21,981 nucleotides of DNA from Alphaproteobacteria bacterium (GCA_006226225.1 SBHI01000224.1:1-21981); one strand, 5' to 3'; shown: positions 8,304 through 15,575, counted from the stretch's first letter. The notes: a model not told the origin generated them from the letters alone. Numbers and translations are program-made.

Positions 8304-8330
8304 GTAAAATTCAAAATTATGGAATTTTAC
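8304..8330. promoter_or_regulatory. 9-N9-9 inverted repeat, CIRCE-like in geometry, directly upstream of the dnaK promoter
   Basis: GTAAAATTC (8304-8312) and GAATTTTAC (8322-8330) are perfect 9-bp inverted repeats separated by exactly 9 nt. This is the spacing of the HrcA operator CIRCE (TTAGCACTC-N9-GAGTGCTAA). Each arm matches the CIRCE arm at only 5 of 9 positions. The repeat ends 2 nt before the -35 box. The repeat is certain. Its role as an operator is a guess from position and geometry. Confidence 0.45.
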
Positions 8331-8332
8331 GG

Positions 8333-8361
8333 TTGACAAAATTTCCGTGTTATGGTAATTC
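8333..8361 (+). promoter_or_regulatory. Sigma-70-type promoter of dnaK
   Basis: A consensus TTGACA at 8333-8338 is followed by a 17-nt spacer and TAATTC at 8356-8361. The predicted transcript start near 8368 leaves a leader of about 150 nt before the dnaK ATG, containing the nested inverted repeats. It is the best promoter match I see in the window, although the -10 is only fair. Confidence 0.6.
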
Positions 8362-8381
8362 TTAACCATACGACGGTGTAC

Positions 8382-8448
8382 GACATATGCGAAAAAATGC
8401 TCAGCAATGATGCTGTGCGAATTTTTTTTACAAAAAACGGCATATGTC
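8382..8448 (+). promoter_or_regulatory. Nested hairpins in the dnaK leader: terminator-like stem-loop with T8 inside an outer inverted repeat
   Basis: The outer arms GACATATGC (8382-8390) and GCATATGTC (8440-8448) are perfect 9-bp inverted repeats. Inside, an A6 tract (8392-8397) precedes GCTCAGC (8399-8405), a 6-nt loop and GCTGTGC (8412-8418, one mismatch in the 7-bp stem), followed by GAA and eight Ts (8422-8429). The inner stem plus T-run looks like a weak intrinsic terminator or attenuator between the promoter and dnaK. The outer pairing would extend it into one long structure. The regulatory role is inferred, not shown. Confidence 0.45.
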
Positions 8449-8515
8449 CGCGTCAAAAAACGGAAAAACGGATTTGAAACAGATTAAGACTGAAAAGTAA
8501 GAAAGGGGAATACTG

Positions 8516-10447
8516 ATGGGTAAGGTCATCGGGATCGATTTGGGAACAACGAACTCCTGTCTCTCTGTGTTAGAGGGTGGTTCATACAAGATTTTGGAAA
8601 ACCAGGAGGGCGAACGCACGACCCCTTCTATTGTTGCGTTTACAAAAGACGGCGAATGCCTTGTCGGTGACCCGGCAAAGCGTCAGGCGGTTACCAACGC
8701 ACAAAACACGCTTTATGCGATTAAACGTTTGATCGGTCGCCGTTTTGACGACGAGAAAACGAAAGAACTGCAAAGCAAAGTTCCTTATAAAATTGTGGAA
8801 GCCGATAACGGCGACGCATGGGTCGAAATCGACGGCAAAAAAATGTCGCCGTCCGAGGTTAGCGCCCGTATCCTGCAAAAATTGAAAAAAGCCGCAGAAG
8901 ACTATCTTGGCGAAGAAGTCACGGATGCTGTTATTACGGTTCCGGCCTATTTTGACGATAGTCAGCGTCAGGCAACGAAAGATGCCGGTACGATTGCCGG
9001 TCTGAACGTCCTTCGTGTCGTGAACGAGCCGACGGCTGCTGCACTTGCCTATGGTCTGAAAAAAGAAGGCGACAGCAAAGTCGTTGTTTATGACCTTGGT
9101 GGTGGTACATTTGACGTTTCCATTCTGGAACTGACCGAAGACGATGGCGAGCAGACCTTTAGCGTGCTGTCCACAAACGGTGACACCTTCCTGGGTGGTG
9201 AGGATTTTGACAACCGCATCATCGACCATTTGGCCGAAGAATTTGCCAAAAGCAATGACGGTATGGATCTGAAGAAAGACCAGCTGGCACTGCAACGTCT
9301 GAAAGAGGCTGCGGAAGATGCCAAGAAAAAACTGTCCACGGGGCAAAGCTATCAGGTCAATATTCCGTACATCACGGCTGATGCAAGCGGACCGAAACAC
9401 CTTGATGTCACGATTACGCGTTCGACGCTGGAAAACCTCGTCGGTGATCTGATCGAAAAATCAATCGGCCCGTGCAAACAGGCGCTGGCGGATGCCGGTC
9501 TGACCATGGATGATATCGATGAAGTCATTCTGGTTGGTGGTATGACCCGTATGCCGAAAGTTCGTGAGACGGTGAAAAACTTCTTCGGTAAAGAGCCGAA
9601 CAAGAGTGTGAACCCCGACGAAGTGGTTTCTGCAGGTGCAGCGCTGCAAGGTGGTATCATCTCCGGTCATATCGATAACGCGCTTCTGGTTGACGTGACA
9701 CCGCTGAATATCGGTGTTGAAGTCGAAGGCGGCTTGATGGATGTCCTGATTAAGGCGAACTCGCCGATGCCCTGTGAAGGCAAGGACATTTATACAACGG
9801 CCAAAGACAACCAGATGGATGTTGAAGTTCAACTGTTCCAGGGTAACCGTGCACAGGCGAAAGACAACCGCCCGCTGGGAACCTTCTGCCTTGAGCTGCC
9901 GCCCGGCACGAAAAAAGGCGAGCCGGAAATTGAACTGACGGCCCGTATCGATGCCAACGGTATTCTGAATGTTTCCGCGATGGACAAATCCACCGGACAG
10001 AAAGCCGATATCACGATTAAAGCCAATAGCGGTCTTTCCGAAGAGCAGATCGAGGCAATGCAGCAAGATGCTGAAGCCAACGCTGCGAAGGATAAGGAAG
10101 TTCTTGAGAAAGCCGAATACGGCAACAAGATCGAGGCGGCCCTGAACGTGATCGATAAGGTCAAAACCAAGGAATATTATACGGAAGCCAAAGAAGAGTT
10201 GCAGAAAGGCTTTAACGAAGCCGCAGAAAAACTGCAAACTGTCAAAGGCTCCGATAATGTTAAGGAACTGAAAGAAGCCTATACAGCCTTCCAGGAAAAA
10301 CTGGAAGAACTCGGCAAAGCCTTCACGGCTGCAAAACAGGCCGAGCAGGCAGCAAAAACGGGTAAAGACACGGCAGCACCGGCAGCAAATGCTGATGAAG
10401 CCGAGAAAAAAGCACCGAAATCAAATGGCGGTGCAGCCCCGAAATAA
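8516..10447 (+). CDS. dnaK: Hsp70 chaperone of the DnaK family, with a divergent substrate-binding half
   Basis: ATP-driven cytoplasmic chaperone, 643 residues. The nucleotide-binding domain (1 to ~385) is canonical: IGIDLGTTNSC, NTLYAIKRLIGRRFDD, VITVPAYFDDSQRQATKDAG, VVNEPTAAALAYGL, VYDLGGGTFDVSILEL, STNGDTFLGGEDFD and ILVGGMTRMPKV. The substrate-binding half departs from the usual DnaK sequence. The linker region reads LLVDVTPLNIGVEVEGG where housekeeping DnaK has VTPLSLGIET. The segment equivalent to NTTIPTKKSQVFSTA is NSPMPCEGKDIYTTA, the lid is unusual, and the tail is Ala/Lys-rich (EKKAPKSNGGAAPK) with no acidic EEVD/EEVK-like end. Neither dnaJ nor grpE is adjacent. It may be a second DnaK paralogue or a lineage-specific variant. 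ATG 8516 has AAAGGGG 7 nt upstream. A strong terminator follows. Confidence 0.93.
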   Translation: MGKVIGIDLGTTNSCLSVLEGGSYKILENQEGERTTPSIVAFTKDGECLVGDPAKRQAVTNAQNTLYAIKRLIGRRFDDEKTKELQSKVPYKIVEADNGDAWVEIDGKKMSPSEVSARILQKLKKAAEDYLGEEVTDAVITVPAYFDDSQRQATKDAGTIAGLNVLRVVNEPTAAALAYGLKKEGDSKVVVYDLGGGTFDVSILELTEDDGEQTFSVLSTNGDTFLGGEDFDNRIIDHLAEEFAKSNDGMDLKKDQLALQRLKEAAEDAKKKLSTGQSYQVNIPYITADASGPKHLDVTITRSTLENLVGDLIEKSIGPCKQALADAGLTMDDIDEVILVGGMTRMPKVRETVKNFFGKEPNKSVNPDEVVSAGAALQGGIISGHIDNALLVDVTPLNIGVEVEGGLMDVLIKANSPMPCEGKDIYTTAKDNQMDVEVQLFQGNRAQAKDNRPLGTFCLELPPGTKKGEPEIELTARIDANGILNVSAMDKSTGQKADITIKANSGLSEEQIEAMQQDAEANAAKDKEVLEKAEYGNKIEAALNVIDKVKTKEYYTEAKEELQKGFNEAAEKLQTVKGSDNVKELKEAYTAFQEKLEELGKAFTAAKQAEQAAKTGKDTAAPAANADEAEKKAPKSNGGAAPK

Positions 10448-10480
10448 GTTGTTTCAATCCGTTTGGAACTCTAATAAAGG

Positions 10481-10511
10481 CGGGCAGATAGAAATATCTG
10501 CCCGTTTTTTT
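10481..10511 (+). terminator. Rho-independent terminator of dnaK
   Basis: A perfect 10-bp stem CGGGCAGATA / TATCTGCCCG closed by a GAAA tetraloop is followed by seven Ts (10505-10511). It lies 33 nt after the dnaK stop and 23 nt before the 3' end of the convergent sugar operon. On the minus strand the flanking T-content is poor, so it mainly serves dnaK. Confidence 0.93.
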
Positions 10512-10534
10512 ATGCCTTCATTCCGGCAGGGATA

Positions 10535-11302
10535 TTATTTGACCCGTTTCAAATAACCGTTCGGTGCGACGGAAATCATCAACTTGTTATCCATCTGCTT
10601 GTCAATTTCAAACTCGGGATGGGATTTCAGATATTCCCAGACCGCGGTTTTCGGGTTATCGCCGGGGCTCCACGGGCGGTCGGGCCACATATCGGCGGGC
10701 AGGTCTTCGACAATCGTGTCAAAAACGATGCAATAGCTGCCAACACTGGTCAGCGGCGCATAGGCCTCCAGCTCCGCCATTACATGTTCATGCGTATGGT
10801 TGGAATCCAGAATAACCAGAACCTTTTTCTTGCCCTTTGCGGCATCATGCACCTGCTGGATGATCTCCTGCGAAGTGCTGGAGCCTTCCAGCATGGTAAT
10901 GCGTTTTGCCATCGGATGGTTTTCAATGGCGGCGCGGTTATGGGCGCGGATATCAATATCAATGGCCAACACGCTGGCGTCGGCAGGGCCGCCGCAAGCT
11001 GCGTTCAATTCCAGCATCGCTGCGGAAAAAATGATGGAGCCGCCATGCGCGATGCCTGCCTCGACAATCAGATCGGGCTGCACATCCCAGATAATTTCAT
11101 GCAGGGCAATCATATCAACCGGGGTCTGGATAATCGGACGTCCCATGAAAGAGAAGTTATACATGTATTTCTTTTCAAAAGCGGTGCGCAGCCAGTCACC
11201 GGAAACTTTTTTCCATGCGGCATCATTTTCGTAGCTTTCGATCAAAGCCGATTTTTCTTCTTCAAACGCTACGATCGGATTGTTTGCAGCTTGTGTCATC
11301 AT
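10535..11302 (-). CDS. CmcI-family (cephalosporin hydroxylase / rhamnosyl O-methyltransferase-like) protein
   Basis: The 255-residue protein belongs to the family named after CmcI, a Rossmann-fold SAM-dependent methyltransferase group that also contains rhamnosyl O-methyltransferases. Visible features are a glycine motif of the SAM-binding type (LIVEAGIAHGGSIIFSA, ~78-95), the acidic strand VLAIDIDIRAHNR (~112-124), LEGSSTS, and the metal-site-like region VILDSNHTHEHVMAEL (~158-173) followed by GSYCIVFDTIVEDLP. As the last gene of a sugar-nucleotide operon it probably O-methylates the sugar rather than modifying a beta-lactam. The start ATGATG is preceded by AAGGAAGAG. The gene overlaps the 3' end of the upstream epimerase gene by 41 nt, so its ribosome-binding site lies close to that overlap. 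Confidence 0.85.
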   Translation of the reverse strand: MMTQAANNPIVAFEEEKSALIESYENDAAWKKVSGDWLRTAFEKKYMYNFSFMGRPIIQTPVDMIALHEIIWDVQPDLIVEAGIAHGGSIIFSAAMLELNAACGGPADASVLAIDIDIRAHNRAAIENHPMAKRITMLEGSSTSQEIIQQVHDAAKGKKKVLVILDSNHTHEHVMAELEAYAPLTSVGSYCIVFDTIVEDLPADMWPDRPWSPGDNPKTAVWEYLKSHPEFEIDKQMDNKLMISVAPNGYLKRVK

Positions 11303-12110
11303 TCTCTTCCTTTGTCAGTAGAAACGGTAAGTCATCTTGTATGAAACGGGGTGAAAAATCAAATTCATTCGCAATGCGCGCAATGTCGATTTTCGGAAAG
11401 ACGCGGGGCGGCGGGGCAGTATCCGCAAAGCCGATGTCATATCCCAGCGCGCCGATAGCTTGTGCCAGCATATCGCAGCGCGTTTGCGTGCCGCTGGCGA
11501 TATTGTAGATTTTCTGTGTGCCTGAAAGTGCGATTTTCTCCAGCAGTGGCACGACATCTTCTATGGAGACGTAATCCTTTGACGAGGCGGGATTGTCCAG
11601 AATGGTTGCCGCGCCCGTTTCTTTCAGGTCTTTTGTCAGCGCCCCCAGAAAAGTATGCGGGCTTTGTCCGCTGCCGTAAACATTGGACAGGCGCGCCACC
11701 CGCATGGCGGGATGATCAATGGTCAGGCACAAGGATTCGCCCAGCAGTTTGCTGTAATCATATAGCGCGTCTGCGGAAGGTTTTGCGGGCAGCATATCCT
11801 CTTCGGAGGCGGTGTCGCTGGCATCCAACCCGCCATAGACACGCGTGCTTGACAGATAAAGCCATGAGTCAAAATCCGTGTTTTGCAGCAGTGCCGATAA
11901 CACACCGACATGCGCCTCGATTGTTTCAAAAGGCTGCTGCCGGAAATTTCCCGTTAGGCCGATGCAGTAAATAACATGGCCGAGATTCTGTCCGTGCAGT
12001 TTTGACGTGTCACGCTCCGGCACAGTGACGTCATGCTCCTGCACCTGCAAATGCGCCGTTAAATGGCGTCCGACAAAACCGCTGGCTCCCAGAACCGTAA
12101 AAGACGTCAT
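11262..12110 (-). CDS. NAD-dependent epimerase/dehydratase (extended SDR), probable sugar-nucleotide epimerase or 4-ketoreductase
   Basis: The 282-residue protein has the N-terminal Rossmann motif VLGASGFVGRHLTAHL (NAD(P)-binding GxxGxxG), a conserved SSTRVYGG strand with the catalytic Ser/Thr, the catalytic YDYSK at ~145 (Tyr and Lys three residues apart), and RLSNVYGSGQ followed by KDYVSIEDVV typical of extended SDR epimerases. In this operon the expected job is the final C4-keto reduction, or an epimerisation, of the C-methylated CDP-6-deoxyhexose. The exact reaction cannot be read from sequence. It joins the upstream acyltransferase gene through an ATGA overlap at 12107-12110 and overlaps the downstream CmcI-like gene by 41 nt, implying translational coupling. 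Confidence 0.85.
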   Translation of the reverse strand: MTSFTVLGASGFVGRHLTAHLQVQEHDVTVPERDTSKLHGQNLGHVIYCIGLTGNFRQQPFETIEAHVGVLSALLQNTDFDSWLYLSSTRVYGGLDASDTASEEDMLPAKPSADALYDYSKLLGESLCLTIDHPAMRVARLSNVYGSGQSPHTFLGALTKDLKETGAATILDNPASSKDYVSIEDVVPLLEKIALSGTQKIYNIASGTQTRCDMLAQAIGALGYDIGFADTAPPPRVFPKIDIARIANEFDFSPRFIQDDLPFLLTKEENDDTSCKQSDRSV

Positions 12111-12598
12111 TTTCTTTGTCCGATCATTTGCAAGGGATTACCTGCATTGATGCTGTAGGCCGGAATTTCACCGCGCACGAGTGACATGGCGCCGATCACG
12201 CAGCCTTTGCGCAGGATTGTGCCGTCCAGAAGAATACAGCCCGCGCCGATCCAGACATCATCTTCGATGATAATGCCGCCTTTGCTGGGTTTGAAACGCT
12301 GTTCGCGGATCAGGCGATCCTTTTCCTCATAGGCGTGATTGACCGGCGCAAAGACGCAATTGGCGGCAATCGCCACATCGTCACCGATGGTGATGCCGTT
12401 GCCGGAATAAAGCACACAGCCGGAATTGATATAGCTGCGCGCACCGATAATCACATCGCCGCTGCCGCCGACGGGTTTGATTTTGACAAAGCTGTCGATC
12501 ATGCTGTTATCGCCGATGACGATACGCGTACCGCGCGTGCTGTCTTCAATATCTGCTTGTGCGGAAACGCGTGCTGTCGGGGAAATTTCGATGCTCAT
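12107..12598 (-). CDS. Left-handed beta-helix (hexapeptide-repeat) acyltransferase
   Basis: The 163-residue protein consists mostly of hexapeptide repeats of the [LIV]GxxxX type (IEISPTARVSAQADIED, IVIGDNSMIDSFVKI, DVIIGARSYINSGCVLY, ITIGDDVAIAANCVF, IIIEDDVWIGAGCILLDG, CVIGAMSLVRGEIPAYSINAGNP). FAPVNHAYEEKDRLI carries the probable catalytic His of sugar O-acetyltransferases of the WbbJ/maltose-acetyltransferase kind. The GNP-Q/M-I end is typical. It probably uses acetyl-CoA to acylate the branched sugar or a neighbouring glycan residue. ATG 12598 overlaps the methyltransferase stop as ATGA (12595-12598). A longer in-frame reading into the methyltransferase gene is not needed and lacks homologous sequence. 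Confidence 0.88.
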   Translation of the reverse strand: MSIEISPTARVSAQADIEDSTRGTRIVIGDNSMIDSFVKIKPVGGSGDVIIGARSYINSGCVLYSGNGITIGDDVAIAANCVFAPVNHAYEEKDRLIREQRFKPSKGGIIIEDDVWIGAGCILLDGTILRKGCVIGAMSLVRGEIPAYSINAGNPLQMIGQRK

Positions 12599-13821
12599 GC
12601 GGCCTCCAGTTCCGGTACGGCGGTCACGAACTTTCCGTCCCAGCCGCGGATATAGGCCAGTTGCTCGGAAATTTCCGTGCGTAGATTCCACGGCAGAATA
12701 ATCACGTAATCGGGCTTTTTCTCTTCAATCGCCGCAGGCGGCAGGATAGGAATGCGGCTTCCCGGCAGGAATTTATTCTGTTTGGCGGGGTTCATATCGA
12801 CAACGAAAGGCAGCAGATCAGGGCGGATACCCGCATAATTCAGTAATGTGTTGCCCTTGGCCGCAGCGCCATAGGCGGCAACGGTTTTGTTGTCCTGTTT
12901 TGCCGCCAGCAGAAAACCGAGAAAATCATTTTTGATCTTGTCGGCTTTGTCTTGAAATCCGGTGTAATACTCTGCCGTCAGCATACCGACGGCTTTCTCG
13001 CGGCTCAGCAATGCGCTGACGCTGCCCTGTACCGGATGTGCGTCACTGTCTGCACGGCAGGCATAGACGCGCAGACTGCCGCCATGTGTCGGCAATTCCT
13101 CGACATCGAAAACCGTTAATCCGTTTGCGGCGAAAACATGCTCGACCGCTGTCAGGGACAGATAGGAATAATGCTCGTGATAAATCGTATCGAACTGGCC
13201 GTGTGTGACCAGCTGCATCAGATGCGGGAATTCAAAACTGGCAACGCCCGCCGGTTTCAGCAGAATGGAAAAACCTTGTACGAAATCATTGATGTCCGGC
13301 ACATGTGCCAGCACGTTATTCGCAGCGGTCAGGTCAGCCTGTTTGCCTTCTGCGGAAAGACGTTCCGCCAGAGCAACGCCGAAAAACTCTTCCAGTGTAT
13401 CGATGCCTTTTTCGCGGGAAGCGGCCGCCGTGCTTTTGGTCGGCTCAATGCCAAGACAGGGGATGTCGCGCTGCTGCACATATTGCAGCAAATAACCGTC
13501 ATTGGAGGCAATCTCGACAACATGGCTTTCTGCCGTCAGGCTGAAACGCTCCTGCATTTTTCCAACAAAATTATCGGCATGAGCCAGCCATGATTTTGAA
13601 AAAGAGCTGAAATAGGCGTAATCCTCGGAAAACAGCTCACCGGCATCGGCGTAATCTTCCGTTTGCACCAGCCAGCAATTTTCGCAAACCAGAATATGCA
13701 GCGGATACCATTTTTCCGGCTTTTTCAGATCATCCGCGCCAAGATAGGCGTTGGAAGGCGGTGCGCTGCCCAGATCAATAAAACTGGTGGCAAGCGGTGT
13801 CTGGCAGTGGCGGCATTTCAT
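12595..13821 (-). CDS. Class I SAM-dependent sugar C-methyltransferase (TylC3-like, three-domain)
   Basis: The 408-residue product has the architecture of NDP-hexose C-methyltransferases such as TylC3 and TcaB9. The N-terminal zinc-binding domain carries CRHC and CENC pairs (residues ~3-6 and ~46-49). The central SAM-binding domain shows VVEIASNDGYLLQYV and NNVLAHVPDINDF, and the hallmark EFPHLMQLVTHGQFDTIYHEHYSYLS supplies the catalytic Tyr/His-Glu-His cluster. The C-terminal Rossmann-like domain has AYGAAAKGNTLLNYAG. Known members put a methyl on carbon 3 of a 4-keto-6-deoxy sugar nucleotide. Here the likely acceptor is the CDP-4-keto-6-deoxyhexose made by the two genes at the head of the operon. 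The gene begins 18 nt after the epimerase gene; the AGGA upstream is rather distant. Confidence 0.92.
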   Translation of the reverse strand: MKCRHCQTPLATSFIDLGSAPPSNAYLGADDLKKPEKWYPLHILVCENCWLVQTEDYADAGELFSEDYAYFSSFSKSWLAHADNFVGKMQERFSLTAESHVVEIASNDGYLLQYVQQRDIPCLGIEPTKSTAAASREKGIDTLEEFFGVALAERLSAEGKQADLTAANNVLAHVPDINDFVQGFSILLKPAGVASFEFPHLMQLVTHGQFDTIYHEHYSYLSLTAVEHVFAANGLTVFDVEELPTHGGSLRVYACRADSDAHPVQGSVSALLSREKAVGMLTAEYYTGFQDKADKIKNDFLGFLLAAKQDNKTVAAYGAAAKGNTLLNYAGIRPDLLPFVVDMNPAKQNKFLPGSRIPILPPAAIEEKKPDYVIILPWNLRTEISEQLAYIRGWDGKFVTAVPELEAA

Positions 13822-13839
13822 GGGTAGTCTATCCTCGGA

Positions 13840-14406
13840 TTACAGTTCGATTCCGGTAAATTCACGATCCGCCAGCATTTTATGCGCCTCGTCGCGCGCT
13901 GACAAGCCCGTGGGCGGTAAAGGCCAGTCGATGGCCAATACAGGATCGGCAATATTCAAAGCGTCTTCGGCTTCGGGCTCGTAATTGCCGGTATGCAGAT
14001 AAATCAATTCACAATCATCTTCCAGTGTTTGAAACCCGTGTGCGAAACCTTCGGGAATAACCAGTGCGTTTTTTTTCTCCGGCGACAGTTCCACCCCGTA
14101 CCATTTCAGATAGGACGATGATTGGGGGCGCAGATCAACGGCAACATCAAAAACGCGTCCTGCCGTGCAGGAAATAATCCGTGTTTCCGCATAGGGCGGA
14201 TGCTGGAAATGCAAGCCGCGCACCGTGCCTTTTGTGCGTGACAGGGAATGATTGATTTGTATAATCGGTTTGTTCAGGCCGATTTTTTTAAAGTCATTGG
14301 CGGAAAACAGCTTGGCAAAAACGCCGCGGCTGTCGGAAAAATCATTCCGGACGATTTGCCACAAGCCGCTGATCGGAGTGGTATGAAAGGAAAACCGTTC
14401 GCCCAT
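13840..14406 (-). CDS. dTDP-4-dehydrorhamnose 3,5-epimerase-like (RmlC/RfbC family) sugar-nucleotide epimerase
   Basis: The cupin-fold epimerase has 188 residues, the usual RmlC length. Conserved family features are FSDSRGVFAKLF, the catalytic base motif TVRGLHFQ with His at ~66, VFDVAVDLR with the partner Asp, VIPEGFAHGFQTLED, and the Tyr of TGNYEPE aligned with the RmlC acid Tyr. The conserved Lys of AQGKLV in typical RmlC is replaced by Arg (AETRII), and the usual G-I/L-R/W-DDP segment reads ALNIADP. These changes fit a different nucleotide sugar, or 3- or 5-epimerisation only. By context it acts on CDP-4-keto-6-deoxyglucose before or after C-methylation. ATG 14406 is preceded by AAAGG about 9 nt upstream and lies 19 nt after rfbG. 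Confidence 0.88.
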   Translation of the reverse strand: MGERFSFHTTPISGLWQIVRNDFSDSRGVFAKLFSANDFKKIGLNKPIIQINHSLSRTKGTVRGLHFQHPPYAETRIISCTAGRVFDVAVDLRPQSSSYLKWYGVELSPEKKNALVIPEGFAHGFQTLEDDCELIYLHTGNYEPEAEDALNIADPVLAIDWPLPPTGLSARDEAHKMLADREFTGIEL

Positions 14407-14425
14407 TTTGCCGCGCCTTTATTGT

Positions 14426-15571
14426 TTATGCGATTTGCTGTTTTTGTTTCTGGCCGCCCGTTGCGGCAGGATCTTCGCCGCAATAATCGGCGATTTGCGC
14501 CAAGGAGATATCCCGCATGACCGTCTTGCCTTCTACGGCGGCTTTATACCATGCCACGGTGTTTTTCAGCACCTCCATAATCGGCCAGTTTGACACCCAG
14601 TCCAGATGCGTGCGTGCAAGACTGGAATCAAGGCGCAGCAGGGCGGTTTCTTTCGGGTCATTCGGGTTGGGTTTGAAGATGGCTTCAGCACCATCGCCCC
14701 ACATTTGCGCCATATGGCTGGCAACAAAACCGACGGTTTCTTCCGATGACGTATCCGGCGCAAAATTCCATGCGCGGGAAAATTCCTCCGGCTTGCGCCA
14801 TTGCGCCTCGGCCAGCATTAAATAACCTGTCAGGACATCCAATACATGCTGCCACGGGCGCACGGCATCGGGTTTGCGCAGCTCCAGCGCTTTGCCGTTT
14901 GAAAAGGCGCGGATGGCATCGGGGATGAGGCGGTCTTCCGACCAGTCACCGCCACCGATAACGTTCCCTGCGCGGGCTGAGGCAATGCTTTTGCCTTGTT
15001 CTTCCAGAAAGGAGCGGCGATAGCTGGAAATCACGATTTCGGCACAGCCTTTGCTGGCGCTGTACGGGTCGTATCCGCCCAGCATATCCGTTTCGCGATA
15101 GGGATGCGGCCAGTGCTGGTCTTCATAGACCTTGTCGGTCGTAATCATTGTGGCAACGCGGACACTGTCGGTCAGGCGGATGGCTTCCAGCACATTGACC
15201 GTGCCCATCGTATTGACGGCAAAAGTATAGGGGGCGTCTTTATAGGAGACGCGGACAATCGGCTGTGCAGCCAGATGAAAGACGATTTCAGGCTGAATAT
15301 CGGTGACGATTTTACTGACGGCATCGCCGTCGCGGATATCCGTACGGTGGTCGCTTGCCAGATAGTCTTTGACGCTTGCCAGCGTGAAATGATTGGGTTC
15401 GGATAGCGGGTCAAGCGCAATACCGTGAACCTCTGCACCCATAGATCCCAGCCATAGGGCAAGCCAGCTGCCTTTAAAGCCGGTATGCCCGGTGATCAGC
15501 ACGCGTTTTCCGGCCCAGAATTTTTTATCGGGCATCACGCGCGGCTTTGTTGTTTCTGTGTGTTCCGTCAT
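14426..15571 (-). CDS. rfbG: CDP-glucose 4,6-dehydratase
   Basis: RfbG turns CDP-D-glucose into CDP-4-keto-6-deoxy-D-glucose using tightly bound NAD+. The 381-residue product has the family's diagnostic Rossmann motif GHTGFKGSWLALWL (~28-41), HLAAQPIVRVSYKDP-like strand, TTDKVYED (~144-151), the catalytic pair in YDPYSASKGCAE (Tyr170, Lys174), ARAGNVIGGGDWSEDRLIPD and RPWQHVLDVLTGYL. GHTGFKG distinguishes it from dTDP-glucose dehydratases. ATG 15571 lies 4 nt after the rfbF stop. A second in-frame ATG 12 codons on, or a much longer upstream reading inside rfbF, are less likely. The C-terminus ends in a short Gln/Lys-rich tail. Confidence 0.96.
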   Translation of the reverse strand: MTEHTETTKPRVMPDKKFWAGKRVLITGHTGFKGSWLALWLGSMGAEVHGIALDPLSEPNHFTLASVKDYLASDHRTDIRDGDAVSKIVTDIQPEIVFHLAAQPIVRVSYKDAPYTFAVNTMGTVNVLEAIRLTDSVRVATMITTDKVYEDQHWPHPYRETDMLGGYDPYSASKGCAEIVISSYRRSFLEEQGKSIASARAGNVIGGGDWSEDRLIPDAIRAFSNGKALELRKPDAVRPWQHVLDVLTGYLMLAEAQWRKPEEFSRAWNFAPDTSSEETVGFVASHMAQMWGDGAEAIFKPNPNDPKETALLRLDSSLARTHLDWVSNWPIMEVLKNTVAWYKAAVEGKTVMRDISLAQIADYCGEDPAATGGQKQKQQIA

Positions 15572-15575
15572 TTTA

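Larger units (their letters stand above)
8199..8515. other. 317-bp intergenic region and dnaK leader, dense in inverted repeats
   Basis: No credible gene is seen here. From left to right it holds a 9-bp direct repeat GAAATCCCT (8197-8205 and 8237-8245, period 40), a weak 5-bp hairpin GCAGT/ACTGC (8259-8275), a 9-N9-9 inverted repeat (8304-8330), a sigma-70-like promoter (8333-8361), a nested pair of inverted repeats with a T8 tract (8382-8448), and the dnaK ribosome-binding site AGGGG (8504-8508). A CTTGAA at 8285-8290 resembles a heat-shock -35 but has no matching -10. Confidence 0.6.

Noticed and set aside
8265..8456. 63-codon minus-strand frame in the dnaK upstream region
   Set aside because: It runs straight through the promoter and inverted repeats, and has no homology signal or ribosome-binding site.
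8582..10237. Long antisense open frames (272 and 258 codons) opposite dnaK
   Set aside because: They mirror the codon pattern of a highly conserved Hsp70 gene, lack ribosome-binding sites and show no recognisable domains.
10619..11344. 241-codon plus-strand frame opposite the CmcI-like gene
   Set aside because: The minus-strand gene has clear family motifs, a ribosome-binding site and operon context. The antisense frame has none of these.
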